A DNA stretch of 64,000 nucleotides, taken from JANMJD01 sp963828405 (lineage in GTDB: Bacteria > Actinomycetota > Acidimicrobiia > Acidimicrobiales > Ilumatobacteraceae). The notes beneath the pieces are model-generated. The model was given only the letters and a program-made list of their open reading frames with translations, was not told the DNA's origin and did not search any database. A program made the translations under genes and the position numbers. This document shows positions 25,185 to 32,499 of the stretch, piece after piece. Each line of letters begins with the position of its first letter. Position 1 is the first letter of the stretch. The stretch covers positions 62,001 to 126,000 of the forward strand of contig CAWHEG010000030.1 of the NCBI GenBank assembly GCA_963828405.1, written 5' to 3'.

Positions 25185-26330
25185 ATGCCCGTCACCGTTG
25201 ATCAGATCGTCGATGCCCTGCGACCCGTGGAGGACCCCGAGCTGCACCGTTCCATCGTCGATCTCGGCATGGTGCGCGACGTGCGTCTCGACCCGTCGGG
25301 CGAGGTGCACGTGCTGATCGCCCTCACCGTCGCCGGTTGCCCGCTGCGCAACGAGATCCAGAATCGGGTGACCGGCGCCGTCATCGTGCTCGACGGCGTC
25401 TCGTCGGTGGCCCTCGACTTCACGGTGATGAACGACGCCGAGCGTGCCGAACTGCGCCAGCGGCTCCACGGTGATCCGGCGGCGACGGCCGGCCAGGGCC
25501 AGGCCCACGGGCATGCCGAAGGCCGCCGGATCCCGTTCTCCGAGCCCGGCTCCAGGACCCGGCCGCTGCTCATCGCCTCGGGCAAGGGTGGTGTCGGCAA
25601 GTCGTCGGTGACCACCAACCTCGCCGTGGCGCTCGCTCAGCGGGGCCATTCCGTCGGGGTGGTCGACGCCGACATCTACGGCTACTCGATCCCGCGCATG
25701 CTCGGCACGGACCGCGACCCGGTGGTGCTCGACGGGATGTTGCTGCCGCCCGAGCGGTGGGGTGTGCGCTGCATCTCGATCGGGTACTTCGTGCCCGAGG
25801 GTCAGGCGGTGATCTGGCGCGGCCCGATGCTCCACAAGGCGCTCGAGCAGTTCCTCACCGACGTGTACTGGGACGAGCCCGAGTTCCTGCTGATCGACAT
25901 GCCCCCCGGTACCGGCGACATCGCCCTCTCCCTCAGCCAGTACCTGCCGCGCGGTGAGGTCTACGTCGTGACCACGCCGCAGCCCGCGGCTCAGAAGGTG
26001 GCCCGGCTGTCGGCGGCGATGGCCGAGAAGGTGAACCTGCCGGTCAAGGGCGTGATCGAGAACATGAGCTGGTTCACCGGCGACGACGGCAAGCGCTACG
26101 AGCTGTTCGGGGCGGGGGGCGGCGCCGAGTTGGCCGCCGAGCTCGGCGTGCCGCTGCTCGCCCAGCTCCCGCTGGTGCCTGCGTTGCGCCAGGGTGGCGA
26201 CGACGGCCGCCCGATCACCGCCGTCGAGCCCGATTCGGAGTCGGCCGCCGCGTTCCGGGCGATCGCCGAGCGGATCGCCGTCGAGTTGAAGCCCAAGAAG
26301 GTCTTCAACTCCCAGCTGAAGATCATCTGA
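25185..26330 (+). CDS. mrp: Mrp/NBP35-family P-loop ATPase, Fe-S cluster carrier
   Basis: The 381-residue protein has an N-terminal MIP18-like (DUF59) domain (VDALRPVEDPELHRSIVDLGMV) of about 90 residues, a linker, and a C-terminal ParA/MinD-type ATPase. The deviant Walker A GKGGVGKSSVT is followed by DADIYGYSIPRMLG, and LLIDMPPGTGD is the Walker B. ApbC/Mrp proteins bind and transfer Fe-S clusters to apoproteins. The ATG at 25185 has GGAG five bases upstream. It pairs with the divergent SufR-like regulator. Confidence 0.93.
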   Translation: MPVTVDQIVDALRPVEDPELHRSIVDLGMVRDVRLDPSGEVHVLIALTVAGCPLRNEIQNRVTGAVIVLDGVSSVALDFTVMNDAERAELRQRLHGDPAATAGQGQAHGHAEGRRIPFSEPGSRTRPLLIASGKGGVGKSSVTTNLAVALAQRGHSVGVVDADIYGYSIPRMLGTDRDPVVLDGMLLPPERWGVRCISIGYFVPEGQAVIWRGPMLHKALEQFLTDVYWDEPEFLLIDMPPGTGDIALSLSQYLPRGEVYVVTTPQPAAQKVARLSAAMAEKVNLPVKGVIENMSWFTGDDGKRYELFGAGGGAELAAELGVPLLAQLPLVPALRQGGDDGRPITAVEPDSESAAAFRAIAERIAVELKPKKVFNSQLKII

Positions 26331-26333
26331 TGG

Positions 26334-26972
26334 TCAGTCCTTCAAGGCCGCGTACTCGCGGAATCGGGCCATGACCTGGTCGTCGACCTTCCATGGGGCC
26401 CCGGCGTCGTAGGGCGGCTGCGGGTCGTACTCGATGCCGAGCTGCACCGCCTTGGCCGCCACGTCGTCGAACAGGATCTCGGCCAGGCGGAGCGCCATGT
26501 CGATGCCCGACGAGACCCCGGCGGCGGTGATGATCCGGTGGTCGAGGTGCTCGACCACCCGTTCGTCGACCGGTTGCGCCTCGAAGCGCTCGAGCATCTC
26601 GCGCACCCCCCAGTAGGTGGTGGCCGTCAGACCCCTGAGCAGGCCGGCGGCCCCGAGGAGGAGCGATCCCGTGCACACGCTCGTGGTGTAACGGGTCGTC
26701 TCGTGGGCGGTGCGCAGCCAGGCGAGGAACGGCTCGTCGTCGATCAGCCGACGAGAGCCGATCCCCCCGGGCACCACGACGAGGTCGGGTCGGGGGACCT
26801 CGTCGAACGTCGCGTCGGCGATGACGCCGAGGAAGCCGTTCTCGGTCCGCACCTCGCCGCGTTCGTGCCAGCAGAAGGTGACCGTGGCCCCGGGGAGGAG
26901 TTGGAGGACCTCGTAGGGGCCGATGGCGTCGAGCGCCGTGAAGCGCGGGTAGACGGGGATGGCGATCTGCAT
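26334..26972 (-). CDS. DJ-1/PfpI-family protein (isonitrile hydratase-like)
   Basis: This 212-residue protein has the DJ-1/PfpI fold: QIAIPVYPRFTALDAIGPYEVL, DLVVVPGGIGSRRL, the nucleophile elbow TTSVCTGSLLLGAAGLL and a C-terminal GVSSGIDMALRLAEILF. The overall pattern is that of the ThiJ/InhA group (cyclohexyl isocyanide hydratase, or the sensory half of GlxA regulators without the AraC domain). The start is set by GGAGGACC just before the ATG. It converges on mrp with three bases between stops. Substrate unknown. Confidence 0.85.
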   Translation of the reverse strand: MQIAIPVYPRFTALDAIGPYEVLQLLPGATVTFCWHERGEVRTENGFLGVIADATFDEVPRPDLVVVPGGIGSRRLIDDEPFLAWLRTAHETTRYTTSVCTGSLLLGAAGLLRGLTATTYWGVREMLERFEAQPVDERVVEHLDHRIITAAGVSSGIDMALRLAEILFDDVAAKAVQLGIEYDPQPPYDAGAPWKVDDQVMARFREYAALKD

Positions 26973-27109
26973 GGCAGGTCCTCCGGAAGAAGTCGGGGCG
27001 GGTCGGACATGGTTGAGGGCCGCAGGCAGCGGCGATGCGGGTGCAGGACGGTCGGATCCTGCCATGGCGCCGCACCCGGATCGAAGGTGGGCGGCGGTCG
27101 TCGTTGCCG

Positions 27110-27115
27110 TACGAT
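27110..27115 (+). promoter_or_regulatory. Possible -10 element for the DUF3107-ArsA operon
   Basis: TACGAT fits the actinobacterial -10 (TAnnnT) and lies 38 bases before the GTG at 27153, in the 180-bp divergent gap. No good -35 is visible. Confidence 0.35.
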
Positions 27116-27152
27116 GAATGCCCGTTGTCGGCGACAAGGAGACCAACCCATC

Positions 27153-27383
27153 GTGGACGTTCGCATCGGAGTCACCCAGGCCCCCCGTGAGATCACCGTC
27201 GAGATCCCCGACGACGAGCGCGACGCCGTCAACTCGGCGATCGAGGCGGCGCTGGCCGGTGTCGTCGACGTGCTGTGGATGACCGACAAGCGGGGCAAGC
27301 GGGTCGGTGTACCGGCCGCCAAGATCGCCTACGTCGAGATCGGCGCATCCGACGGCGACCGTCGGATGGGCTTCGGCGGCTGA
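27153..27383 (+). CDS. DUF3107 family protein
   Basis: A 76-residue actinobacteria-specific protein of the DUF3107 family: VDVRIGVTQAPREITVEIPD, a helix with DAVNSAIEAALAG, the strand DVLWMTDKRGKRVGVPA and AKIAYVEIG. Its function is unknown. The start is a GTG with AAGGAG 11 bases upstream. Its stop overlaps the proposed CTG start of the next ATPase gene, suggesting coupling. In mycobacteria the DUF3107 gene lies in the same broad neighbourhood as pdtaS and whiB1, as here. Confidence 0.9.
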   Translation: MDVRIGVTQAPREITVEIPDDERDAVNSAIEAALAGVVDVLWMTDKRGKRVGVPAAKIAYVEIGASDGDRRMGFGG

Positions 27384-28354
27384 CCTCGCTGCCCCTCGGC
27401 GACGGGGGCCCGAGCGGGTCCCTGCTCGACCGATCGCTGCTCTTCGTCACCGGCAAGGGTGGCGTCGGCAAGACGACCGTCGCTGCCGCGTTGGCCATCC
27501 ATGCGGCCGCCGAGGGACGACGGGTGCTCCTCTGCGAGGCCGATGCCAAGGGTTCGCTCGCCGCCGCGCTCGGCGTCGATCTGCTCGACTACACGCCCCG
27601 TGAGATCCGCCCGAAGCTGTCGGCGATGGCGATGAACACCGAGGATTCGCTGCGCGAGTACCTGCGGCTGTTCGTCAAGGTGCCGTTCGTCGGTCGGATC
27701 GGGCCGCTGGCGCGCAGCTTCGACTTCGTCGCCCAGGCCGCTCCCGGTGTGCGTGAGATCCTCGTCGTGGGCAAGCTGTGCCACGAGGTCCGCGAGCGTC
27801 GATTCGATCTCGTCGTCGTCGACGCCCCGGCCAGCGGGCACGTCGTCGGTCAGATCGCCGCACCGCGGGTGCTCGCCGGGTTCGCCAGGGTCGGAATGGT
27901 CCGCGAGCAGGTCGGTTGGATGAGCGAGATCCTCGAGGACCCCGCCCGCACGGCCACGGTCGTCGTCACGACCCCCGAGGAGATGCCCGTCGCCGAGACG
28001 CTCGAGCTCGTCGGGCGGCTCGATCGCGAAGCCGGCGTGGCCCTCGGCGCCGTGGTGGCCAATCGCGTGATCGACGAACCCTTCCACCGCCGTGATGCCG
28101 CCGTGTTCGACGCGCTCGTCGCCGGGCCGGCCCTCGAGCGCCTCCGGCGGGTGGCCGGTGACCGTGTCGACGACGTCGTCGGTGCCGTCGGCCTCGCCGT
28201 CGGGCTTCGCCGCCGCCAGGCGGAGCAGTTGTCGCTGCTGCGCGCCGGCCTTCCTGCGCATGCCGACGTGCTCAACGTCGCCGAGCTCGACCCCGATGAC
28301 CCGGTCGCCCTCGCCGGGCGGGTGGCGGCGGCCCTCGCCGAGGAGCTGGCATGA
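27380..28354 (+). CDS. ArsA/Get3-like ATPase, first of pair
   Basis: The protein has the P-loop GKGGVGKTTVAAALAIHAA, the adjacent LLCEADAKGSLAAALG, DLVVVDAPASGHVV (Walker B) and a ArsA-type helical region. It resembles M. tuberculosis Rv3679. With its partner gene it forms an ArsA-like pair thought to work as a heteromer. There is no ATG, GTG or TTG close before the P-loop. The candidates are CTG 27380, which overlaps the DUF3107 stop as CTGA and gives 324 residues, or a distant GTG at 27275 inside DUF3107 with an implausible Arg-rich extension. I chose the CTG, with doubt. The stop overlaps the next start (ATGA). Confidence 0.82.
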   Translation: MTSLPLGDGGPSGSLLDRSLLFVTGKGGVGKTTVAAALAIHAAAEGRRVLLCEADAKGSLAAALGVDLLDYTPREIRPKLSAMAMNTEDSLREYLRLFVKVPFVGRIGPLARSFDFVAQAAPGVREILVVGKLCHEVRERRFDLVVVDAPASGHVVGQIAAPRVLAGFARVGMVREQVGWMSEILEDPARTATVVVTTPEEMPVAETLELVGRLDREAGVALGAVVANRVIDEPFHRRDAAVFDALVAGPALERLRRVAGDRVDDVVGAVGLAVGLRRRQAEQLSLLRAGLPAHADVLNVAELDPDDPVALAGRVAAALAEELA

Positions 28355-29493
28355 ACGACGAGCGGGGATGGAAGGGCGCCATCACCACCAGCTCGGTGAT
28401 CGTGGTTTGCGGCACCGGGGGGGTCGGCAAGACGACGGTCGCCGCCGCCCTCGCAGCCCGGGCCGCCGTCGAGCTCGGCCGGCGTGTCGCCGTGCTGACG
28501 GTCGACCCGGCCCGCCGTCTGGCCACGGCGCTCGGGCTCGACCTGTCGTCGGCGACCGAGCGGGAGGTGCGCGTCGAGTTGCCGGCCGCCGCGGCGGGCG
28601 GGGAGCTGTGGGCGACGATGCTCGATCCCGAGCGGGCGTGGGACGACCTCGTCGGGCGGGCGGCGTCCAGCATCCGGGACCGTGATGCGCTGATCGCCAA
28701 TCCGCTGTACCGCCAGCTCACCCGCCGTTTCGCCCACGCCCAGGCCTACGTCGCCCTGGAGCGGATGTGCGAACTGCTCGAGGACGACCGCTTCGATCTG
28801 GTCGTCGTCGACACCCCGCCGTCGCGTCACGCGCTCGAACTGCTCGAGGCGCCGCAGCGGATGGACGAGTTCTTCCGTGGCCGGCTCGTGCGCTGGCTGA
28901 CGATGCCGGCCCGGTCGCGGCTGGTTTCGACGGTCACCCGGCCCTTCTGGACGATCGCCGACCGGGTGCTCGGCGGCGGGTTCCTCTCCGACATCGCCGA
29001 GCTGTTCGCCCTGATGCAGGCGATGGAGTCGGGACTGGTCGGCCGCGCTGCCCGGGTGGATCGGGTGCTCGGATCGCCGTCGACGATGTTCTGCGGCGTG
29101 ACGACGCTCGAGGCCGCCCCCCTCGCCGAGACCCGCCTGTTGATCGAGGCGCTGGCCGGGCGGGGCACGCCGATGGCCCGCCTGGCCGCCAACCGGGTGG
29201 TCCCCAGCCGGTTCGGCGAACCGGCACTGCGCGGCGAGGCGACCCGCTGGATCGCCCTGCCCGGCCTCGTCGACGGCCTGGCCGAAGACCTGGCGAGTAC
29301 GCCGGAGGTGGTCGAGCGCGTGTTCCGGGCCATCGACCTGAGGGTGACCCGGGTGGGTGATCTGGCTCGCCGTCAGGTCGCCGATCTCGCCGAACTGGAG
29401 GTCATCGTGCCGACGGTCGCCGTGCCGCTGACCGACGGTCCACTCGGCGACGTCGACGGGCTCCTCGGTCTCGCCGGGTACCTGTGGACGTGA
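28351..29493 (+). CDS. ArsA/Get3-like ATPase, second of pair
   Basis: This 380-residue partner ATPase has VVCGTGGVGKTTVAAALAARA, LTVDPARRLATALGL and DLVVVDTPPSRHALELLEAP, and resembles M. tuberculosis Rv3680 over its full length. Arsenite-binding cysteines are lacking, so arsenic transport is unlikely. In mycobacteria the pair sits beside whiB4; here it is next to pdtaS and whiB1. Roles in membrane-protein handling or redox and glycerol metabolism have been suggested for the mycobacterial pair. The ATGA overlap with the first ATPase supports a complex. Confidence 0.87.
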   Translation: MNDERGWKGAITTSSVIVVCGTGGVGKTTVAAALAARAAVELGRRVAVLTVDPARRLATALGLDLSSATEREVRVELPAAAAGGELWATMLDPERAWDDLVGRAASSIRDRDALIANPLYRQLTRRFAHAQAYVALERMCELLEDDRFDLVVVDTPPSRHALELLEAPQRMDEFFRGRLVRWLTMPARSRLVSTVTRPFWTIADRVLGGGFLSDIAELFALMQAMESGLVGRAARVDRVLGSPSTMFCGVTTLEAAPLAETRLLIEALAGRGTPMARLAANRVVPSRFGEPALRGEATRWIALPGLVDGLAEDLASTPEVVERVFRAIDLRVTRVGDLARRQVADLAELEVIVPTVAVPLTDGPLGDVDGLLGLAGYLWT

Positions 29494-29530
29494 GGGTGTT
29501 TGGGGCAGACTGGTCGGCGAGGAGGAGTCC

Positions 29531-31021
29531 ATGCCCACGCTTGCCGAGCTGACCAGGCAGCACACGTCGCTCTCGCGGGAGGAGATCAACCACCTGCAGC
29601 ACCTGATGGGTGACTGGGGGATGCTCGCCGACCTGTGCTTCGCCGACCTCCTGCTCTACGTGCCCGACGGCGACGACCGGTGGCTGATCGTCGCCCAGGT
29701 GCGTCCGTCGACGGCCCAGACGCTCTACCAGGCCGATTGGGTCGGCGCGTTCGCCAGCGCCGAGGAGTCGGCGCTGCTCGAGGCGGCGTCGTCGGCGGGT
29801 GTCGTCACCGAAGGATCGGTGCGGGTCGAGAGCCTCGATGAGCAGGTCCACGTCGTGGCCGTGCCCGTGAGGCGGCACGGGAAGTGCCTGGCCGTCCTCA
29901 CCCGTGAGTGGTCACCGACCTTCGGACGTCAGCCGGGGGAGCTCGAGCAGACCTACCTGACGATCTTCTCCCGCTTCACGGCGATGATCACCGAGGGCAC
30001 GTTCCCGTTCCCCGGTCGGCAGGCGGCGATCAGCGTCGCCCCCCGGGTGGGTGACGGCGTGATCATCGTCGACGCCGACGCCAGGGTGGAGTACGCCTCG
30101 CCCAACGCCACCTCGGCCCTCCACCGGGTGGGGATCGCCACCAACGCCCGCGGCATGCGGCTCGCCGAGCTGGGGTTCAACGACGGTCCGATGCGCTCGG
30201 CGTTCGAGCGCCACGAGCCGGTGATCGAGGAGTTCGACCAGGGGCCCGATGTCACGCTGCTGACCTACTGCATCCCGCTGCTCGCCGGCGACGAGGTCAG
30301 CGGGGGAGTGATGCTGCTACGCGACGTCACCGAACTGCGCCGCCGAGACCGCCTGCTGCTGTCGAAGGACGCGACGATTCGCGAGATCCACCACCGGGTG
30401 AAGAACAACCTCCAGACGATCTCGTCGCTGCTCCGGCTGCAGTCGCGCCGGCTGAGCTCCGCCGAGGCCAAGGCGGCGGTGAACGAGTCGGTGCGCCGGA
30501 TCCGCACGATCGCCCTGGTGCACGAGACGCTGTCGCGCGAGGCCGGCGACGACGTCGCCTTCTCCGAGATCGTCCGACCGCTGCTGCGGCTGGCCGAGGA
30601 GGGGCTGCAGTCACCCGACCGGCCGGTGCGCTTCACGGTCGCCGGCGACGGCGGCAAGCTGCCGGCGACGATCGCCACCCCGCTGTCGGTGGTGCTCACC
30701 GAGCTGCTCCAGAACGCCGTCGATCACGGCTTCCCCGAGGGCAGCTCGGGCGGGACCGTTCACGTGCAACTGAGCAACGACTCCAACCGCCTGCACGTAC
30801 GGGTGGTCGACAACGGTCTCGGTGTGGCCCCGGACTTCGTGCTCGACAACGCCACGGGGCTGGGCCTGGTGATCGTGCGCACCCTGGTGACCACCGAGCT
30901 GGCAGGCACGATCACGATGCGCGCCGCCACCTCGGAGGAGTTGCGGACCGCCGGACTGCCGGCGCCGAGCCGCGGCTCGGGAACCCTGGTCGATCTCAGC
31001 GTGCCGTTGGACCCCGACTGA
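29531..31021 (+). CDS. pdtaS: Two-component sensor histidine kinase PdtaS
   Basis: A 496-residue cytosolic kinase with a GAF domain (residues about 15-150; HLQHLMGDWGMLADLCFADLLLY), a PAS domain (about 175-275), a HisKA_2 dimerisation segment with IREIHHRVKNNLQTISSLL (phospho-His at 287 or 288) and a HATPase domain ending VDNGLGVAPDF...GLGLVIVRTL. This is the PdtaS architecture, whose partner PdtaR is an ANTAR RNA-binding antiterminator (not in the window). As in mycobacteria, whiB1 lies beside it on the opposite strand. There is no membrane segment. A weak hairpin, TCCCG-GCAG-CGGGA, follows the stop. Confidence 0.93.
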   Translation: MPTLAELTRQHTSLSREEINHLQHLMGDWGMLADLCFADLLLYVPDGDDRWLIVAQVRPSTAQTLYQADWVGAFASAEESALLEAASSAGVVTEGSVRVESLDEQVHVVAVPVRRHGKCLAVLTREWSPTFGRQPGELEQTYLTIFSRFTAMITEGTFPFPGRQAAISVAPRVGDGVIIVDADARVEYASPNATSALHRVGIATNARGMRLAELGFNDGPMRSAFERHEPVIEEFDQGPDVTLLTYCIPLLAGDEVSGGVMLLRDVTELRRRDRLLLSKDATIREIHHRVKNNLQTISSLLRLQSRRLSSAEAKAAVNESVRRIRTIALVHETLSREAGDDVAFSEIVRPLLRLAEEGLQSPDRPVRFTVAGDGGKLPATIATPLSVVLTELLQNAVDHGFPEGSSGGTVHVQLSNDSNRLHVRVVDNGLGVAPDFVLDNATGLGLVIVRTLVTTELAGTITMRAATSEELRTAGLPAPSRGSGTLVDLSVPLDPD

Positions 31022-31069
31022 CAGCGATCCCGGCAGCGGGACCCGGACCCGTATCTCGGACGTCGTGTC

Positions 31070-31366
31070 TCAGACAGCGGTGCGCTGGCGGGCCGCCGCA
31101 GCAGCCCGGCGCATCTGGCGGCGCTCTTCCTCGCTCGTGCCACCCCAGATGCCCGCGTCCTGGTTCGTCTCGAGGGCGAACTCGAGACAATCACGGTTCG
31201 CAGGGCACTGCCCGCACACTTCCTTGGCCCGGTCGATCTGGATCAGTGCCTGGCCCGTGGTCCCGACGGGGAAGAACAGGTCGGGGTCGGTGTCGCGGCA
31301 GATGGCGTCCTTGCGCCAATCGTACGATGCATTGGCGAGGGCCAGGCTGGACGCGAGAATGGTCAC
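31070..31366 (-). CDS. whiB1: WhiB1-type Fe-S transcription factor
   Basis: A 98-residue WhiB protein with four cluster cysteines, C23, C51, C54 and C60, in the order C...CxxC...C. It also has the LFFPVG loop, the GIWGG turn before a SEEERR helix, and a basic RRAAAAARQR tail for DNA binding. The LFFPVG and DAGIWGG context and the neighbouring pdtaS identify it as the WhiB1 branch, an NO-sensitive [4Fe-4S] regulator that binds sigma-70 region 4. The start is GTG 31366 because AGGAGA lies nine bases upstream and the longer frame runs into the promoter. Confidence 0.92.
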   Translation of the reverse strand: MTILASSLALANASYDWRKDAICRDTDPDLFFPVGTTGQALIQIDRAKEVCGQCPANRDCLEFALETNQDAGIWGGTSEEERRQMRRAAAAARQRTAV

Positions 31367-31442
31367 TAACGTTGTCTCCTCATTCGTGATTCCGTTCACG
31401 AGCACGTGCCGAGCATCAGGGCTGAGGCGGCTGGGCAGATGA

Positions 31443-31471
31443 AAAGTAGTGGTCGCCGATCGATTTGACAA
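31443..31471 (-). promoter_or_regulatory. Sigma-70 type promoter of whiB1
   Basis: On the minus strand TTGTCA (31471-31466) and TACTTT (31448-31443) are separated by exactly 17 bases. This predicts a start near 31436 and a leader of about 70 bases before the GTG at 31366. The region is AT-richer than its surroundings. Confidence 0.55.
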
Positions 31472-31523
31472 GAGTATCCCCCGTGTTTTTCCGGCACGTT
31501 CCCGAATTGAATGGAGACTATCT

Positions 31524-32228
31524 GTGGTGGAGATACTAGCTCACCGTGGTGCTTCACACGCTGAACGTGAAAACACGGTCGAGGCATTCCGCCGAGCGAG
31601 AGAATTGGGAGCCGATGCGGTCGAGCTCGACGTACGGCGGACGATCGATGACGTGCTCGTCGTGCACCACGATCCGTGCCTCGACGACGGCCGGGCGATC
31701 TGCGCGACGGAGTACGCAGCTCTGCCCGATTGGCTGCCCACGCTGGCCGCGGCGCTCGACGCGTGCGACGGCATGTGGGTCAACGTCGAGATCAAGAACG
31801 ATGCGTCCGAACCCGATTTCGACCCGGCCGACGGCGTCGCCGAAGCGCTGATCCGCCACCTCGTCGATCGTCACGACGACGCCCGCTGGCTGATCTCCTC
31901 GTTCCGGCGGGCGACGATCGACCGCTGCCGGCAGCTCGCCCCGACCATCGCCACGGCGTGGCTGACGGTCGAGGTCGACGCCACGACGGCCGGCGCCATG
32001 AGGACCGGCGGTCACCAGGCCGTGCACCCGTGGTTCGCCAACGTCACCCCCGGGTTCGTCGAGGACTGCCACGCCAAGGGCGTGAGGGTCAACGTTTGGA
32101 CCTGCGACGACCCGGCGACGATCGAACGCCTCGCCGGCTGGGGCGTCGACGGGATCTGCACCAACGTGCCCGACGCCGCCCTGCAGGCACTGCGTGGCGG
32201 CACTGATCGACCCGTACCGGGGCGCTGA
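31524..32228 (+). CDS. Glycerophosphodiester phosphodiesterase
   Basis: A 234-residue GDPD TIM barrel: ILAHRGASHAERENTVEAF with the first catalytic His and Arg, then DAVELDVRRTIDDVLVVHHD with the metal-binding Glu and Asp and the second His, and the C-terminal VNVWTCDDPATIERLAGWGVDGICTN. No signal peptide is present, so it is cytosolic. It hydrolyses glycerophosphodiesters to glycerol 3-phosphate and an alcohol. GTG 31524 (or 31527) follows GGAG by seven bases. It is divergent from whiB1. Confidence 0.92.
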   Translation: MVEILAHRGASHAERENTVEAFRRARELGADAVELDVRRTIDDVLVVHHDPCLDDGRAICATEYAALPDWLPTLAAALDACDGMWVNVEIKNDASEPDFDPADGVAEALIRHLVDRHDDARWLISSFRRATIDRCRQLAPTIATAWLTVEVDATTAGAMRTGGHQAVHPWFANVTPGFVEDCHAKGVRVNVWTCDDPATIERLAGWGVDGICTNVPDAALQALRGGTDRPVPGR

Positions 32229-32436
32229 GCGGCCGCCGGGATCGGCCCGGAACCGTATGGGTCCCATGACCCAATTGATCACCACACGTGTGAATCGGGT
32301 CTGTTTCTGCTCATTGGGCGGGCGAATACACGCTATGCGTGGGGTTCTGTCGACCACTTTCTGATCTCTTGACCCCCGGGCGCGCCACGATGGGTTCATG
32401 ATGACCTTTGATACGAGGAAGCCCGGGCGGGCCTGA

Positions 32437-32486
32437 GCGGGGACTCCGATCCCCGCATCTCCGTCCGCGGCGGATCGAGCGGAGAT
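32437..32486 (+). promoter_or_regulatory. Structured leader before the LPETG protein gene
   Basis: Two stems precede the ribosome site: GCGGGGA (32437-32443) with TCCCCGC (32450-32456), loop of six, and ATCTCCG (32457-32463) with CGGAGAT (32480-32486) around an inner TCCG/CGGA stem. AGGAGG starts at 32488, directly after the second stem, so folding could affect translation. The whole 32229-32499 gap has no gene; a weak TGGGT/ACCCA hairpin follows the diesterase. I recognise no known riboswitch class. Confidence 0.4.
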
Positions 32487-32499
32487 CAGGAGGGTGGCC

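Noticed and set aside
26334..26972. AraC-type regulator of the GlxA/FtrA class
   Set aside because: Only the DJ-1-like half exists; there is no C-terminal helix-turn-helix domain.
28351..29493. Arsenite pump ATPase
   Set aside because: The arsenite-binding cysteines are missing and no arsB, arsC or arsR is adjacent; the match is to the Rv3679/Rv3680-type pair.
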